A stretch of 64,000 bases of DNA from Streptococcus mitis (GTDB lineage Bacteria > Bacillota > Bacilli > Lactobacillales > Streptococcaceae): the NCBI RefSeq assembly GCF_901542415.1, contig NZ_CABEHV010000004.1:1533501-1597500 (forward strand), in the 5' to 3' direction. The notes under the pieces were generated by a model that made no database searches, was not told the origin of the DNA, and worked only from the letters and a program-made list of their open reading frames with translations. Shown one piece after another: positions 7,305-18,636 of the stretch. The translations under genes and the position numbers were made by a program. How positions within the stretch are numbered: the stretch's first letter is position 1; each line of letters begins with the position of its first letter.

Positions 7305-9845
7305 TGTCTTAGATGACTTTTGTCTGTGATTATAGATTCCAAATAGTAAGAGAGAAGTAAAGGAACAGATTGCTCCAGTAATAAAACCATTGGGAATGAA
7401 GGAAAGTGTAATAGTTCCTTTCCCCTTGGGAACGTCAACTTTCATAAATCCAGTTTGAGCTTGTTTAATTTCTATTTTCTTACCATCTTGGTAGGCAGAC
7501 CAACCTTTGTCATAAGGAATGGTGAAGAAAATAGATGTATCTTGTTGGACATCATATGTAGCAAAAACCTTGTTTTTAGAAGTTGATACTGTTACAGGTT
7601 GTTCTTTGATTTTTTGAATAGCCTCAGTTAAAGTTTGGGTATCTAAACGATAGAAGGTAGGAGATTCAAATGATACTTGTGAATTTCCAGGGAAACTAAC
7701 ATTGATATTGAAAGTTTTTTTCTCTTTTGTATAGCCTAGATTAAAGAAGGAGAAGACATTATCAGTTGTAAAAGTTTTCTTTTCTCCATTTACAAGGATG
7801 TCAACCTTTTTCTGTTTGTCATTAGAAAAGTGAAGGTTTGTGAAAGAAAGATAAACTTGACTGTTTTCGGGAACCTCAATTTGATACTGGATTGCTGCAT
7901 CCTCATTTGAAGAACTTGTGACACTAGTCAAATCATTAGTATTTTCAGTTTTTTCATAGGGGATTGGAGAAAAATAATCAAAATCGACGTTAGCAAGTTG
8001 ATTTAAAAACGAGGCCTGATTATCCAAAGTGTGTTCATTGAACTTTACATCATTGTAAACAGATTGACTAGCAAATGCAATCGGAAGGGAGTATTGATTT
8101 TCATATAGGGTAAGATTATCTTTTTGATATACATCTTGGAAACCATACTTATCAATAGGGTTTTCTGAGATATTGTACTGGATGCCAAATAAACTATCAG
8201 CCAAAATACTATTATTTGCATAGCGTAGATTGAGATTAGTCCCAGAGGATTTAAACCCAAGTTTATCCAAAGTAGAGCTTGCTGAACGATTTCGAACAGA
8301 TGAAAATTGAGAGATTCCATTGTAGTTGAATTTCATACTGTCATTTCCTGTTTGAGTTTCTAGTTTCTCACTACGAGTAAATTGATTTCCAATATATGTT
8401 GAGAAAGATTCCATAGCTGGGATATCTCGATTATATGAACTTCGAGAAGCAAAACCCCATTCTTTAGCAATTCCGTCTATTTGAGATGAAGCATTTAAAC
8501 TCATTTCAACCATTATAAATAAAGAGATTAGAATGGCAAATAGATTTACAGAGATAAACTTTTTGATAACTGCAAGGAGTAAAAGCGAATAGACAACCAA
8601 AAATTCAAGAGTAAGCAGAATATTCAAATCTGTTAAAAAAGAATAATGTGATTTTAGATAGATGGTAGCTAAAAATCCTGTTACTATAAGAAAAAGCGAA
8701 ACTAAAAAATTCCAGACTTTAAGTTCTTTCAGACGCTTTAAGACTTCTGCTGCTGTGTAAATTAACAAGGTAGAGAAAATCCAAGCATAGCGATGTAAAA
8801 ACATGTTTGGAGTATGCATGCCTTGCCAAAATAAATCAAGAGCTTCTATATAAAAGCTAGCAATTAGAAATGCAAAGAAGATTGCATAGATAAGTTTCAC
8901 GTGAAACTTAATAGATTTCAGCGTAAAAAATAAAATGGTCAAAATAAAGGGAAGTAGTCCAACAAAAATCATTGGGATGGCCCCATACTTGGTTGTGTCA
9001 AAGGAACCAATGAATTGCTTAGCAAAGAGATCAAGATACCAGCTACTTTCAGTTTGAAACTTTGTAACTTCAGTTAATTTTTCCCCATGTGTCTGTAAAT
9101 CAAACAGAGTGGGAAGAGTCAGAATCAAACTAGTCATACCAGCTAAAAAGGAGATAACTATGAAATCAAGAACAGATGATTTTCGAGTCTTAAAGTCCCA
9201 AGAAATTTGACAGATATACCAGAAAATAAGAAACAATGCTGTCATATAGCCAAAATAATAGTTTTGGATAAATAAGATTGACAGGCTTGTAAAGTACAAT
9301 AGGAATTTCTTTTCAGTTATCAGTAGCTGTAAACCAGTTATAATCAAAGGAATCAAGATAAAAACATCTAGCCAGGTTTTTATCTCTAATTGACTGACAG
9401 TGAAACTCATCAGAGCATAGGAAGTAGATAAAGCTAGTTTTAAAGGCTTAGGAATCGATTGAAATAATTTATTTAAACTAAAGTAAGTTGACAAACCAAT
9501 CAATCCAAATTTTAAGAGAGTTGTCAGATAGACAGCATCTGGCATATTCGACAGATTAAAAAAGTAAACTAGAGGTGAAAGGAAACTTCCCAAGTAATAA
9601 CTAGATAGGGCATAGAAATTTAATCCGAGGCCACTTGTAAAGGTGTAAAACAGCCTACCATTTCCATGTAGGATATTTCGTAAAGCTACATCAAAAATAA
9701 CGTATTGATGAAAACCATCTCCTAATAGAGGAGAGTTGTCGCTATTCCAGTAGATACCTTGAGATAGGTATACTCCTATCATAATGATTATGGGAATGAT
9801 AAAAGAAACAAAATAGGTCCAATATGTTTTAAAAAATAATTTCAT
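7302..9845 (-). CDS. yfhO: YfhO-family polytopic membrane protein (probable GT-C type glycosyltransferase)
   Basis: 847 residues with at least 12 predicted membrane segments in the first 500 residues, an extracytoplasmic domain (about 500-815) and a last membrane segment (FITGAICSFTSLLLFGIY). This is the YfhO layout. Bacterial YfhO proteins are implicated in glycosylating lipoteichoic acid or other envelope polymers. GDGFHQYVIFD near residue 42 sits in the first extracytoplasmic loop, where GT-C enzymes carry catalytic acidic residues; that role is inferred. A parS site lies within the gene. It has its own convergent terminator and follows the ABC-F gene on the same strand with a 58-base gap. 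Confidence 0.8.
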   Translation of the reverse strand: MKLFFKTYWTYFVSFIIPIIIMIGVYLSQGIYWNSDNSPLLGDGFHQYVIFDVALRNILHGNGRLFYTFTSGLGLNFYALSSYYLGSFLSPLVYFFNLSNMPDAVYLTTLLKFGLIGLSTYFSLNKLFQSIPKPLKLALSTSYALMSFTVSQLEIKTWLDVFILIPLIITGLQLLITEKKFLLYFTSLSILFIQNYYFGYMTALFLIFWYICQISWDFKTRKSSVLDFIVISFLAGMTSLILTLPTLFDLQTHGEKLTEVTKFQTESSWYLDLFAKQFIGSFDTTKYGAIPMIFVGLLPFILTILFFTLKSIKFHVKLIYAIFFAFLIASFYIEALDLFWQGMHTPNMFLHRYAWIFSTLLIYTAAEVLKRLKELKVWNFLVSLFLIVTGFLATIYLKSHYSFLTDLNILLTLEFLVVYSLLLLAVIKKFISVNLFAILISLFIMVEMSLNASSQIDGIAKEWGFASRSSYNRDIPAMESFSTYIGNQFTRSEKLETQTGNDSMKFNYNGISQFSSVRNRSASSTLDKLGFKSSGTNLNLRYANNSILADSLFGIQYNISENPIDKYGFQDVYQKDNLTLYENQYSLPIAFASQSVYNDVKFNEHTLDNQASFLNQLANVDFDYFSPIPYEKTENTNDLTSVTSSSNEDAAIQYQIEVPENSQVYLSFTNLHFSNDKQKKVDILVNGEKKTFTTDNVFSFFNLGYTKEKKTFNINVSFPGNSQVSFESPTFYRLDTQTLTEAIQKIKEQPVTVSTSKNKVFATYDVQQDTSIFFTIPYDKGWSAYQDGKKIEIKQAQTGFMKVDVPKGKGTITLSFIPNGFITGAICSFTSLLLFGIYNHRQKSSKT
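8893..8908. promoter_or_regulatory. parS site (ParB-binding)
   Basis: AGTTTCACGTGAAACT is a perfect 16-base palindrome matching the parS consensus TGTTTCACGTGAAACA at 14 of 16 positions. It lies inside the yfhO reading frame. ParB binding near the origin loads SMC and aids chromosome segregation. Confidence 0.85.
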
Positions 9846-9865
9846 GTTACCTCATAAAATGTTAG

Positions 9866-9896
9866 AAAACTCAGCTGGTTAGCCCAACTGAGTTTT
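9866..9896 (-). terminator. Terminator-like hairpin after the ABC-F gene
   Basis: On the minus strand AAAACTCAGTTGG pairs with CCAGCTGAGTTTT. The T run is short, so this may attenuate rather than stop transcription into yfhO. Confidence 0.6.
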
Positions 9897-9903
9897 GAAG
9901 TTT

Positions 9904-11526
9904 TTAGTCTTTCCAAAGTTCTTTAACTTTTGCTTGTACTTCTGCATTTTCTAGAAATTCATCATAAGTTTCATCGATACGGTCAATAACGCCATTTTTA
10001 GACAAGACAATAATATGGTTGGCTAGAGTTTGAATAAACTCGTGGTCATGACTGGCAAAGATGATTGATTCTTTGAAGTTTTTCAATCCATCGTTCAAGC
10101 TTGAGATAGATTCCAAGTCCAAGTGATTGGTTGGATCATCAAGTACAAGGACATTTGATTTTAAGAGCATGAGTTTTGAAAGCATGACACGAACTTTTTC
10201 TCCCCCTGACAAGACATTTACAGGTTTGTTAACTTCATCTCCAGAGAAGAGCATACGGCCGAGGAAGCCACGTAGGAAAGTATTGTCATCTTCTTCTTTA
10301 CTTGCGAATTGACGCAACCAGTCAAGGATTGACTCTCCTCCTGCAAAATCTGCCGAGTTATCTTTTGGCAAGTAAGAACGGCTAGTAGTTACTCCCCACT
10401 TGACAGTTCCTTCATAGTCAATGTCTCCCATGATTGCACGAATTAATGCAGTCGTTTGGATATCATTTTGTCCAATAAGTGCTGTCTTATCACCTGGACG
10501 CAAGATAAAGCTGATATTATCTAAAATAGTCTCACCATCAATCTTTACAGTTAGATTTTCTACTGTCAAGAGATCATTACCAATCTCACGTTCCGCTTTA
10601 AAGTTGATAAATGGATATTTACGACTAGATGGTACAATTTCTTCAAGTTCAATCTTATCAAGCATTTTCTTACGTGATGTTGCTTGCCTTGATTTAGAAG
10701 CGTTAGCAGAGAAACGAGCAACGAATTCTTGCAATTGTTTAATTTTTTCTTCTGCTTTAGCATTACGGTCTGCTAGCAATTTAGCAGCGAGTTCAGAAGA
10801 TTCCTTCCAGAAGTCATAGTTTCCGACATAGAGTTTGATTTTTCCAAAGTCAAGGTCGGCCATGTGAGTACATACTTTGTTTAAGAAGTGACGGTCGTGG
10901 GATACTACGATAACTGTGTTATCAAAGTCAATCAAGAAATCTTCTAACCAAGTAATAGATTGGATATCCAAACCGTTGGTAGGCTCGTCCAAGAGAAGAA
11001 CATCAGGTTTACCAAAAAGTGCTTTGGCGAGGAGAACTTTTACTTTCTCACCGTTGGCCAATTCGCTCATGTTTTGATAGTGCAATTCTTCTGGAATGTT
11101 TAGGTTTTGAAGTAGTTGAGAGGCTTCACTTTCTGCTTCCCAGCCTCCAAGCTCGGCAAACTCTCCTTCAAGTTCGGCAGCACGCACTCCATCCTCATCT
11201 GAGAAATCTTCCTTCATGTAGATAGCATCTTTCTCCTTCATGATGCTATAAAGTTTTTCATTTCCCATTATAACGACATCGATGGCACGTTCATCTTCAT
11301 AGTCAAAGTGATTTTGACGAAGAACAGAGAGACGTTCATCTGGACCAAGAGAGATGTGACCAGTAGTAGGTTCGATATCTCCGGCTAAAATTTTTAAAAA
11401 GGTTGATTTTCCGGCACCATTAGCACCGATCAATCCGTAAGTATTTCCTTCTGTAAATTTGATATTGACATCATCAAAAAGTTTGCGATCACTAAAACGT
11501 AGTGAAACATCAGATACTGTAAGCAA
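9904..11526 (-). CDS. ABC-F family ATPase (YbiT/YkpA-like)
   Basis: A 540-residue soluble protein with two ABC ATPase domains and no membrane segment, the ABC-F pattern of ribosome-associated translation factors. Domain 1 has Walker A GANGAGKST (about residue 36) and Walker B LLLDEPTNGLD. A charged linker (about 235-300, AKAEEKIKQLQEF) precedes domain 2, with LSGGEKVRV and VLVLDDPTNHLD. Two features are unusual: the domain-1 signature reads LANGEK, and the domain-2 P-loop reads GQNDIQTTA, lacking the Gly-Lys pair. As far as I recall these match the YkpA/YbiT branch. No antibiotic-resistance subtype is recognisable. Start supported by AGGAGAAA before the ATG at 11526. Confidence 0.85.
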   Translation of the reverse strand: MLTVSDVSLRFSDRKLFDDVNIKFTEGNTYGLIGANGAGKSTFLKILAGDIEPTTGHISLGPDERLSVLRQNHFDYEDERAIDVVIMGNEKLYSIMKEKDAIYMKEDFSDEDGVRAAELEGEFAELGGWEAESEASQLLQNLNIPEELHYQNMSELANGEKVKVLLAKALFGKPDVLLLDEPTNGLDIQSITWLEDFLIDFDNTVIVVSHDRHFLNKVCTHMADLDFGKIKLYVGNYDFWKESSELAAKLLADRNAKAEEKIKQLQEFVARFSANASKSRQATSRKKMLDKIELEEIVPSSRKYPFINFKAEREIGNDLLTVENLTVKIDGETILDNISFILRPGDKTALIGQNDIQTTALIRAIMGDIDYEGTVKWGVTTSRSYLPKDNSADFAGGESILDWLRQFASKEEDDNTFLRGFLGRMLFSGDEVNKPVNVLSGGEKVRVMLSKLMLLKSNVLVLDDPTNHLDLESISSLNDGLKNFKESIIFASHDHEFIQTLANHIIVLSKNGVIDRIDETYDEFLENAEVQAKVKELWKD

Positions 11527-11600
11527 TGTTTTTCTCCTATATATGTAATATATTTATTCTACTAGAAAATACGGAAATATTCAAATTTTTATCTGTCAAT

Positions 11601-11637
11601 TTTGTGTAAATTAAATTTACAGCATACTTTACACAAA
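11601..11637. repeat. Nested inverted repeats between the ABC-F gene and trpS
   Basis: TTTGTGTAAA (11601-11610) and TTTACACAAA (11628-11637) are perfect 10-base inverted copies. A second palindrome, TGTAAAT-TAA-ATTTACA (11605-11621), overlaps the left arm. They lie in the divergent promoter region and could be a regulator-binding site. Confidence 0.6.
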
Positions 11638-11731
11638 TCCGTAAATAGCAAGGCTGATTTATTTTGATAAATTACGGTTATTTCATTAAAAAAATGCTAT
11701 AATTGAAGGGACTATATCGAAGGAGAACAAA

Positions 11732-12757
11732 ATGACTAAACCCATTATTTTAACAGGAGACCGTCCAACAGGAAAATTGCATATTGGACATTATGTTGGA
11801 AGTCTCAAAAATCGAGTATTATTACAGGAAGAGGATAAGTATGATATGTTTGTGTTCTTGGCTGACCAACAAGCTTTGACAGATCATGCTAAAGACCCTC
11901 AAACCATTGTAGAGTCTATCGGAAATGTGGCTTTGGATTACCTTGCAGTTGGATTGGATCCAAGTAAGTCAACTATTTTTATTCAAAGCCAGATTCCAGA
12001 GTTGGCTGAGTTGTCTATGTATTATATGAATTTAGTGTCATTAGCACGTTTGGAGCGCAATCCAACTGTCAAGACAGAAATTGCTCAGAAGGGATTTGGA
12101 GAAAGCATTCCAACAGGATTTTTGGTTTATCCAATTGCACAAGCAGCTGACATCACAGCCTTTAAGGCCAACTATGTTCCTGTTGGGACAGATCAGAAAC
12201 CAATGATTGAGCAGACTCGTGAAATTGTTCGTTCTTTTAACAATGCATATAACTGTGATGTCTTGGTAGAACCGGAAGGTATTTATCCAGAAAATGAGAG
12301 AGCAGGGCGTTTGCCTGGTTTAGATGGAAATGCTAAAATGTCTAAATCACTCAATAATGGTATTTATTTAGCTGATGATGCGGATACTTTGCGTAAAAAA
12401 GTAATGAGTATGTATACAGATCCAAATCATATCCGCGTTGAGGATCCAGGTAAAATTAAAGGAAATATGGTTTTCCATTATCTAGATGTTTTTGGTCGTC
12501 CAGAAGATGCTCAAGAAATTGCTGACATGAAAGAACATTATCAACGAGGTGGTCTTGGTGATGTGAAGACCAAGCGTTATCTACTTGAAATATTAGAGCG
12601 TGAACTTGGTCCTATTCGTGAGCGCCGTATCGAATTTGCTAAGGATATGGGAGAAGTTTATAATATGCTTCAAAAAGGTAGTGAAAGAGCGCGTGAAGTT
12701 GCAGGTCAAACCCTATCTGAGGTTAAAGGAGCAATGGGACTCCATTACTTTAACTAA
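11732..12757 (+). CDS. trpS: Tryptophanyl-tRNA synthetase
   Basis: Class I aminoacyl-tRNA synthetase that charges tRNA-Trp. The HIGH signature is present as [11 protein letters not shown] (residues about 13-23) and the KMSKS loop as [10 protein letters not shown] (about 207). Its length of 341 residues is typical. A TATAAT -10 at about 11697 and an AAGGAG ribosome-binding site at 11720 define the start. The leader is only about 30 bases, too short for a T-box, so tRNA-dependent antitermination is not supported. It is divergent from the ABC-F gene and has its own terminator. Confidence 0.97.
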   Translation: MTKPIILTGDRPTGKLHIGHYVGSLKNRVLLQEEDKYDMFVFLADQQALTDHAKDPQTIVESIGNVALDYLAVGLDPSKSTIFIQSQIPELAELSMYYMNLVSLARLERNPTVKTEIAQKGFGESIPTGFLVYPIAQAADITAFKANYVPVGTDQKPMIEQTREIVRSFNNAYNCDVLVEPEGIYPENERAGRLPGLDGNAKMSKSLNNGIYLADDADTLRKKVMSMYTDPNHIRVEDPGKIKGNMVFHYLDVFGRPEDAQEIADMKEHYQRGGLGDVKTKRYLLEILERELGPIRERRIEFAKDMGEVYNMLQKGSERAREVAGQTLSEVKGAMGLHYFN

Positions 12758-12771
12758 GTTTATTTTACAAG

Positions 12772-12809
12772 AAACTATCATTTCTATCTAGAAGAAAAGA
12801 TAGTTTTTT
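12772..12809 (+). terminator. Intrinsic terminator of trpS
   Basis: AAACTATC pairs with GATAGTTT, with an inner TTCT/AGAA stem, followed by TTTTTT. Confidence 0.85.
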
Positions 12810-12826
12810 ATTTACCCCTGTAACAT

Positions 12827-14387
<1,561 letters not shown>

Positions 14388-14396
14388 AAAACAATG

Positions 14397-14428
14397 AAAA
14401 GAACTCCCGTGAAAACAGGAGTTCTTTT
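14397..14428. terminator. Bidirectional terminator between guaB and recF
   Basis: AAAAGAACTCC pairs with GGAGTTCTTTT across a 10-base loop. The symmetrical A/T flanks can serve both converging genes. Confidence 0.85.
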
Positions 14429-14437
14429 ACGATGTTG

Positions 14438-15535
14438 TCAATTTTGATTTACAGTAACTTTACCATCCTGAATAGTAAAGATACTTAGATTTTTTGGCAG
14501 ATTTTGAAGATGATCTAAGCTTGTTGTTGTGATAAAGGTTTGGATTGAATGAGAAATTGTTTCTAATAATTTTAGTTGTCTAGTGTTGTCAAGTTCGCTC
14601 ATAACATCGTCAAGCAGTAATATCGGAGATTCTGTAGTAATGCTTTCCATTAATTCGATTTCTGCTAATTTTATCGAGAGGACGAGACTACGATGTTGAC
14701 CTTGACTGCCAAAACTAGCATCCATTCTATTTATATAAAAAGAAATGTCATCCCGATGAGGACCAATACCAGTGTTCTTTTTAAATAAATCTCTGGACCT
14801 ACTTTTTTCTAAAGCAATTTTGAAAGATTCTGATAAGTCTTCTTTGTCAGTTGTCTTGACAGAAGATTGATAGGAGATTGACAACTCTTCAATCTGATTA
14901 GAAAGCTCAAAATGTTTCTTACGGCCAAAATATTCTAGTTTTTTTATGAAATCTAAGCGGTGATTCATTACACGACATCCATAATCGACTAGCTGATCAT
15001 CTAGTACGGAAAGGAAGGTTTCATCTATTGTTTGAGTTGATTTTAGATAGGTATTTCTTTGTTTTAGGATATGATTATAATTGGTTAAATCTGATAAATA
15101 GATTGGCTTGATTTGTCCAAGTTCCATATCAATGAATTTTCGTCGAACCGAAGGTGATCCTTTAATTAGTTGTAGATCTTCAGGAGCAAATAAGACAACA
15201 TTCATGTGTCCTACATAATCTGAAAGGCGTGCCTGTTTTAAGTGATTAACTTTTGTCACACGCCCTTTTTGTGTTAGTTCGATTTCGAGAGGAATAGATC
15301 CAGTTTTTTTCTGAACAAGACCTGAAAGATGAAGCTGTTCTTCATCAAAATGAATGAGATTTTTATCTGTTCGAGTTCGATGACTGCGTGTTAAGGCTAA
15401 AAAATAGATAGCCTCTAACATATTTGTTTTTCCTTGTGCATTGCGTCCTAAAAAGACATTTAATTTAGGATTAAAGTCTATTTTCGTCTCTTTGTAGTTA
15501 CGAAAAGTTTTGAGAGATAGGTGTTGTAGCCACAT
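14438..15535 (-). CDS. recF: DNA replication and repair protein RecF
   Basis: SMC-like ATPase that helps load RecA at single-strand gaps with RecO and RecR. 365 residues. N-terminal Walker [14 protein letters not shown] (about residue 31), a signature region [17 protein letters not shown] and Walker [13 protein letters not shown] near the C-terminus are visible. It lies 2 bases downstream of yaaA on the same strand, the usual recF-yaaA pairing, here away from dnaA/dnaN. Confidence 0.96.
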   Translation of the reverse strand: MWLQHLSLKTFRNYKETKIDFNPKLNVFLGRNAQGKTNMLEAIYFLALTRSHRTRTDKNLIHFDEEQLHLSGLVQKKTGSIPLEIELTQKGRVTKVNHLKQARLSDYVGHMNVVLFAPEDLQLIKGSPSVRRKFIDMELGQIKPIYLSDLTNYNHILKQRNTYLKSTQTIDETFLSVLDDQLVDYGCRVMNHRLDFIKKLEYFGRKKHFELSNQIEELSISYQSSVKTTDKEDLSESFKIALEKSRSRDLFKKNTGIGPHRDDISFYINRMDASFGSQGQHRSLVLSIKLAEIELMESITTESPILLLDDVMSELDNTRQLKLLETISHSIQTFITTTSLDHLQNLPKNLSIFTIQDGKVTVNQN

Positions 15536-15537
15536 GA

Positions 15538-15906
15538 TTATCTACCAGGGAATCGTGGAGCTTGTTTGCTTTTTGGTGATGAAGTAGGTTTAGAGTTGTC
15601 TTTCTTTACTCTCTTATTCATCTCCTTAACAAGCTTAGCGATTCGTTCTTTTTCAACTTTATCAGCTTGGTATTCCTCTTGCTCATCAGACGTAGGTTGT
15701 GTCAACAAGATGTCAATATTCATGTCAGGGATGTCAACTTTATCACCAATACGAAGTTTTTTACCACGACGACTCTCTAATTCCCCATTAAAGTAAACAG
15801 AATGTTCAGAGAGAAATGATTTGATAGCTCCTCCGCTATGTGTAATTCCAAGTTCTTTGAGTAGTGCTTGGAGGGTAATAAATTCTTCAAATAATTTGTA
15901 TTCCAT
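15538..15906 (-). CDS. yaaA: S4-domain protein YaaA
   Basis: 122-residue RNA-binding S4-like protein habitually encoded next to recF. The S4 fold is in the first 70 residues ([20 protein letters not shown], then [14 protein letters not shown]). The C-terminal third is a basic, disordered tail rich in Lys, Ser and Pro. The exact function is unknown; a ribosome-related role is assumed from the domain. Translational coupling to recF is likely. Confidence 0.88.
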   Translation of the reverse strand: MEYKLFEEFITLQALLKELGITHSGGAIKSFLSEHSVYFNGELESRRGKKLRIGDKVDIPDMNIDILLTQPTSDEQEEYQADKVEKERIAKLVKEMNKRVKKDNSKPTSSPKSKQAPRFPGR

Positions 15907-16028
15907 AATTCACCTCAATCTTTGGTATTATACCATATTTTCCTAAAAATAGTGAGAGAAACAGGGAGAAATGTAAGCGGTTTTTATTTCAAAAGTGTTA
16001 CAGGGAACAAGAAAATTTCAGGTTTTCG

Positions 16029-16037
16029 TGATATAAT
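16029..16037 (+). promoter_or_regulatory. Extended -10 promoter of the M16-rodZ-pgsA cluster
   Basis: TGATATAAT is a perfect extended -10 (TG-n-TATAAT) 27 bases before the first M16 gene. No convincing -35 is seen, which is acceptable for extended -10 promoters. Confidence 0.7.
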
Positions 16038-16064
16038 AGAAGTCTGTATATGAGGAGGTAAATC

Positions 16065-17315
16065 ATGGAGTTAGTGCATGGAATTTCAACACATTTTATC
16101 CAATCAAAGAAGTTTAAAACGAACAAAATTACCGTGCGTTTTACCTCTCCATTATCTCTTGATACGATTACAGGTCGCATGTTGAGTGCGAGTATGCTAG
16201 AGACTGCTAATCAGATGTATCCCACTTCTCAAGATTTGAGAATACATTTAGCCAGTCTATACGGTACAGATATGTCAACCAATTGTTTCAGAAGAGGACA
16301 AAGTCATATTGTAGAATTGACATTTACCTATGTTCGTGATGAGTTTTTAAGTAGGAAAAATGTTCTAACTTCTCAGGTTTTGGAACTTTTAAAAGAAACT
16401 CTTTTTTCACCCGTAGTAGTTGATAATGGGTTTGATTCGACCTTATTTGAAATTGAGAAAAAACAATTGTTAGCAAGTTTAGCAGCTGATATGGATGATT
16501 CATTTTATTTCGCACATAAAGAATTAGATAAATTGTTTTTTTATGATGAACGTCTCAAATTGGAATACAGTGATTTACGAAATCGTATTTTAGTTGAAAC
16601 TCCACAAAGTTCTTACTCTTGTTTCAAAGAATCTTTAGCCAATGATCGAATAGATTTCTTTTTCTTAGGTGATTTTAATGAGATTGAAATTCAAAATGTA
16701 TTAGAATCATTTGGTTTTAAAGGTCGAGAAGGAGATGTGAAGGTTCAGTATTGTCAACCTTATTCCAATATTCTGCAAGAGGGTATGATTCGGAAAAATG
16801 TGGGACAATCCATTTTGGAATTAGGATATCATTGCCCTTCTGAATATGGTGATGAGCAACATTTACCCATGATTGTAATGAATGGTTTACTTGGTGGATT
16901 TGCTCACTCTAAACTATTTACAAATGTCCGTGAAAATGCTGGATTGGCTTATACTATTTCAAGTCAGCTCGATTTGTTTAGTGGATTCTTGAGGATGTAT
17001 GCTGGCATTGATCGAGAAAATCGGAATCAGGCTCGTAAAATGATGAATAATCAACTGCTTGATTTAAAAAAAGGTTATTTTACAGAACTTGAGCTAGAGC
17101 AAACCAAGGAAATGATTCGTCGGTCTTTATTACTTTCTCAAGATAATCAAAGTTCATTGATTGAACGTGCTTATCAAAATGCCTTACTTGGAAAATCTTC
17201 AGCAGACTTTAAAAGTTGGGTTGCAAAACTCGAGAAAGTTGACAAAGATGCTATTTGTAGAGCAGCTAATAATGTGAAACTACAAGCGATTTACTTTATG
17301 GAAGGAATAGAATGA
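16065..17315 (+). CDS. M16-family peptidase-like protein, non-catalytic (YfmF type)
   Basis: 416 residues with the two-lobed insulinase (M16) fold, but the zinc site HxxEH is absent from the N-terminal lobe. The C-terminal lobe keeps the family segment GGFAHSKLFTNVRENAGLAYTI. It resembles the inactive partner of paired M16 proteins (YfmF with YmfH). The start at 16065 follows a strong GAGGAGG site. The next gene overlaps by 4 bases (ATGA), arguing for a heteromeric partner. Substrate unknown. Confidence 0.85.
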   Translation: MELVHGISTHFIQSKKFKTNKITVRFTSPLSLDTITGRMLSASMLETANQMYPTSQDLRIHLASLYGTDMSTNCFRRGQSHIVELTFTYVRDEFLSRKNVLTSQVLELLKETLFSPVVVDNGFDSTLFEIEKKQLLASLAADMDDSFYFAHKELDKLFFYDERLKLEYSDLRNRILVETPQSSYSCFKESLANDRIDFFFLGDFNEIEIQNVLESFGFKGREGDVKVQYCQPYSNILQEGMIRKNVGQSILELGYHCPSEYGDEQHLPMIVMNGLLGGFAHSKLFTNVRENAGLAYTISSQLDLFSGFLRMYAGIDRENRNQARKMMNNQLLDLKKGYFTELELEQTKEMIRRSLLLSQDNQSSLIERAYQNALLGKSSADFKSWVAKLEKVDKDAICRAANNVKLQAIYFMEGIE

Positions 17316-18595
17316 CAAAGGTTGTTTTTGAAGAAAAATACTATCCAGCTGTAAAAGAAATGGTTTATCGAACTCGTTTGTCAAATGGCTTGACAGTTGC
17401 TCTTTTGCCTAAAAAGGAATTTAAAGAGGTTTACGGGAGTGTAACTGTACAGTTTGGTTCGGTAGATACGATTGTCACAGAAGTTGACGGATATGTAAAA
17501 CAATATCCTGCGGGAATTGCTCATTTTCTTGAACATAAATTGTTTGAGAGAGAAAATGCTAGCGATTTGATGTCGGCTTTTACGAGTCTAGGTGCAGATA
17601 GTAATGCCTTTACAAGCTTTACAAAAACAAGCTATCTTTTTTCAGCAACGGATCATTTTTTAGAAAATTTGGACTTACTTGATGAATTGGTAACATCAGC
17701 ACACTTTACTGAAGATTCCATTTTAAGAGAGCAGGATATTATCCAGCAAGAACGAGAAATGTATCAAGATGATCCAGATTCGTGTTTATTCTTTTCAACT
17801 TTAGCGAATTTGTATCCTGGTACACCTTTAGCAACTGATATAGTTGGAAGTGAGGAGTCAATTTCCCAAATCAATCTAACTAATTTGCAAGAAAATTTTA
17901 CAAGATTTTACAAACCTGTAAACATGTCTCTGTTTTTAGTTGGTAATTTTGATGTGGATCAGGTACAGGATCATTTTGAAAGAAAAGAACTGGAAGATTT
18001 AGATGTTCAGGAACTAGCAAGAGAAAAGTTTGTTTTACAACCTGTAAAGCAAACAGACAGCATGAGGATGGAAGTATCTTCTCCCAAACTAGCGATTGGT
18101 GTTAGGGGTAAACAAGAAGTTGCTGAAGCGGATTGCTATCGATATCATATTTTATTAAAATTATTGTTTGCAATGATGTTTGGTTGGACTTCGGATCGTT
18201 TTCAGAAATTATATGAATCAGGTAAAATTGACGCATCCTTATCTCTGGAAGTTGAAGTAACAAGTCGCTTTCATTTTGTCATGTTGACAATGGATACAAA
18301 AGAGCCAGTTGCTTTATCTCATCAGTTTAGGAAGGCTATTCGTAATTTTACAAAGGATTTAGATATTACAGAGGATCATTTAGATATTATCAAAAGAGAG
18401 ATGTTTGGAGAATTTTTCAGTAGCATGAACTCTCTTGAATTTATTGCAACGCAATATGATGCTTTTGAAAATGGTGAGACAATTTTTGATTTGCCAAAAA
18501 TTTTACAGGAAATTACTTTAGAGGATGTCCTTGATGCTGGACATCATTTAATAGATGATGGTGATATAGTTGATTTTACAATATTCCCATCGTAG
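17312..18595 (+). CDS. M16-family zinc peptidase (YmfH type)
   Basis: 427-residue insulinase-family peptidase with the inverted zinc motif HFLEH (about residue 70) and the downstream glutamate region QQEREMYQDDP. These predict an active metalloprotease, unlike its upstream neighbour. There is no signal peptide, so it should be cytoplasmic. It overlaps the preceding gene by 4 bases and is followed by rodZ. The role is unknown; the neighbourhood suggests envelope or growth functions. Confidence 0.87.
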   Translation: MTKVVFEEKYYPAVKEMVYRTRLSNGLTVALLPKKEFKEVYGSVTVQFGSVDTIVTEVDGYVKQYPAGIAHFLEHKLFERENASDLMSAFTSLGADSNAFTSFTKTSYLFSATDHFLENLDLLDELVTSAHFTEDSILREQDIIQQEREMYQDDPDSCLFFSTLANLYPGTPLATDIVGSEESISQINLTNLQENFTRFYKPVNMSLFLVGNFDVDQVQDHFERKELEDLDVQELAREKFVLQPVKQTDSMRMEVSSPKLAIGVRGKQEVAEADCYRYHILLKLLFAMMFGWTSDRFQKLYESGKIDASLSLEVEVTSRFHFVMLTMDTKEPVALSHQFRKAIRNFTKDLDITEDHLDIIKREMFGEFFSSMNSLEFIATQYDAFENGETIFDLPKILQEITLEDVLDAGHHLIDDGDIVDFTIFPS

Positions 18596-18636
18596 TAACC
18601 TATCATAATCGATACTAGAAAGAAGGAATGACAAGT

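Noticed and set aside
10127..11225. Several plus-strand ORFs over the ABC-F gene
   Set aside because: They are antisense shadows with no ribosome-binding sites and unlikely amino-acid composition.
11640..11731. T-box leader for trpS
   Set aside because: The promoter -10 at about 11697 leaves only about 30 bases of leader and no T-box sequence is present.
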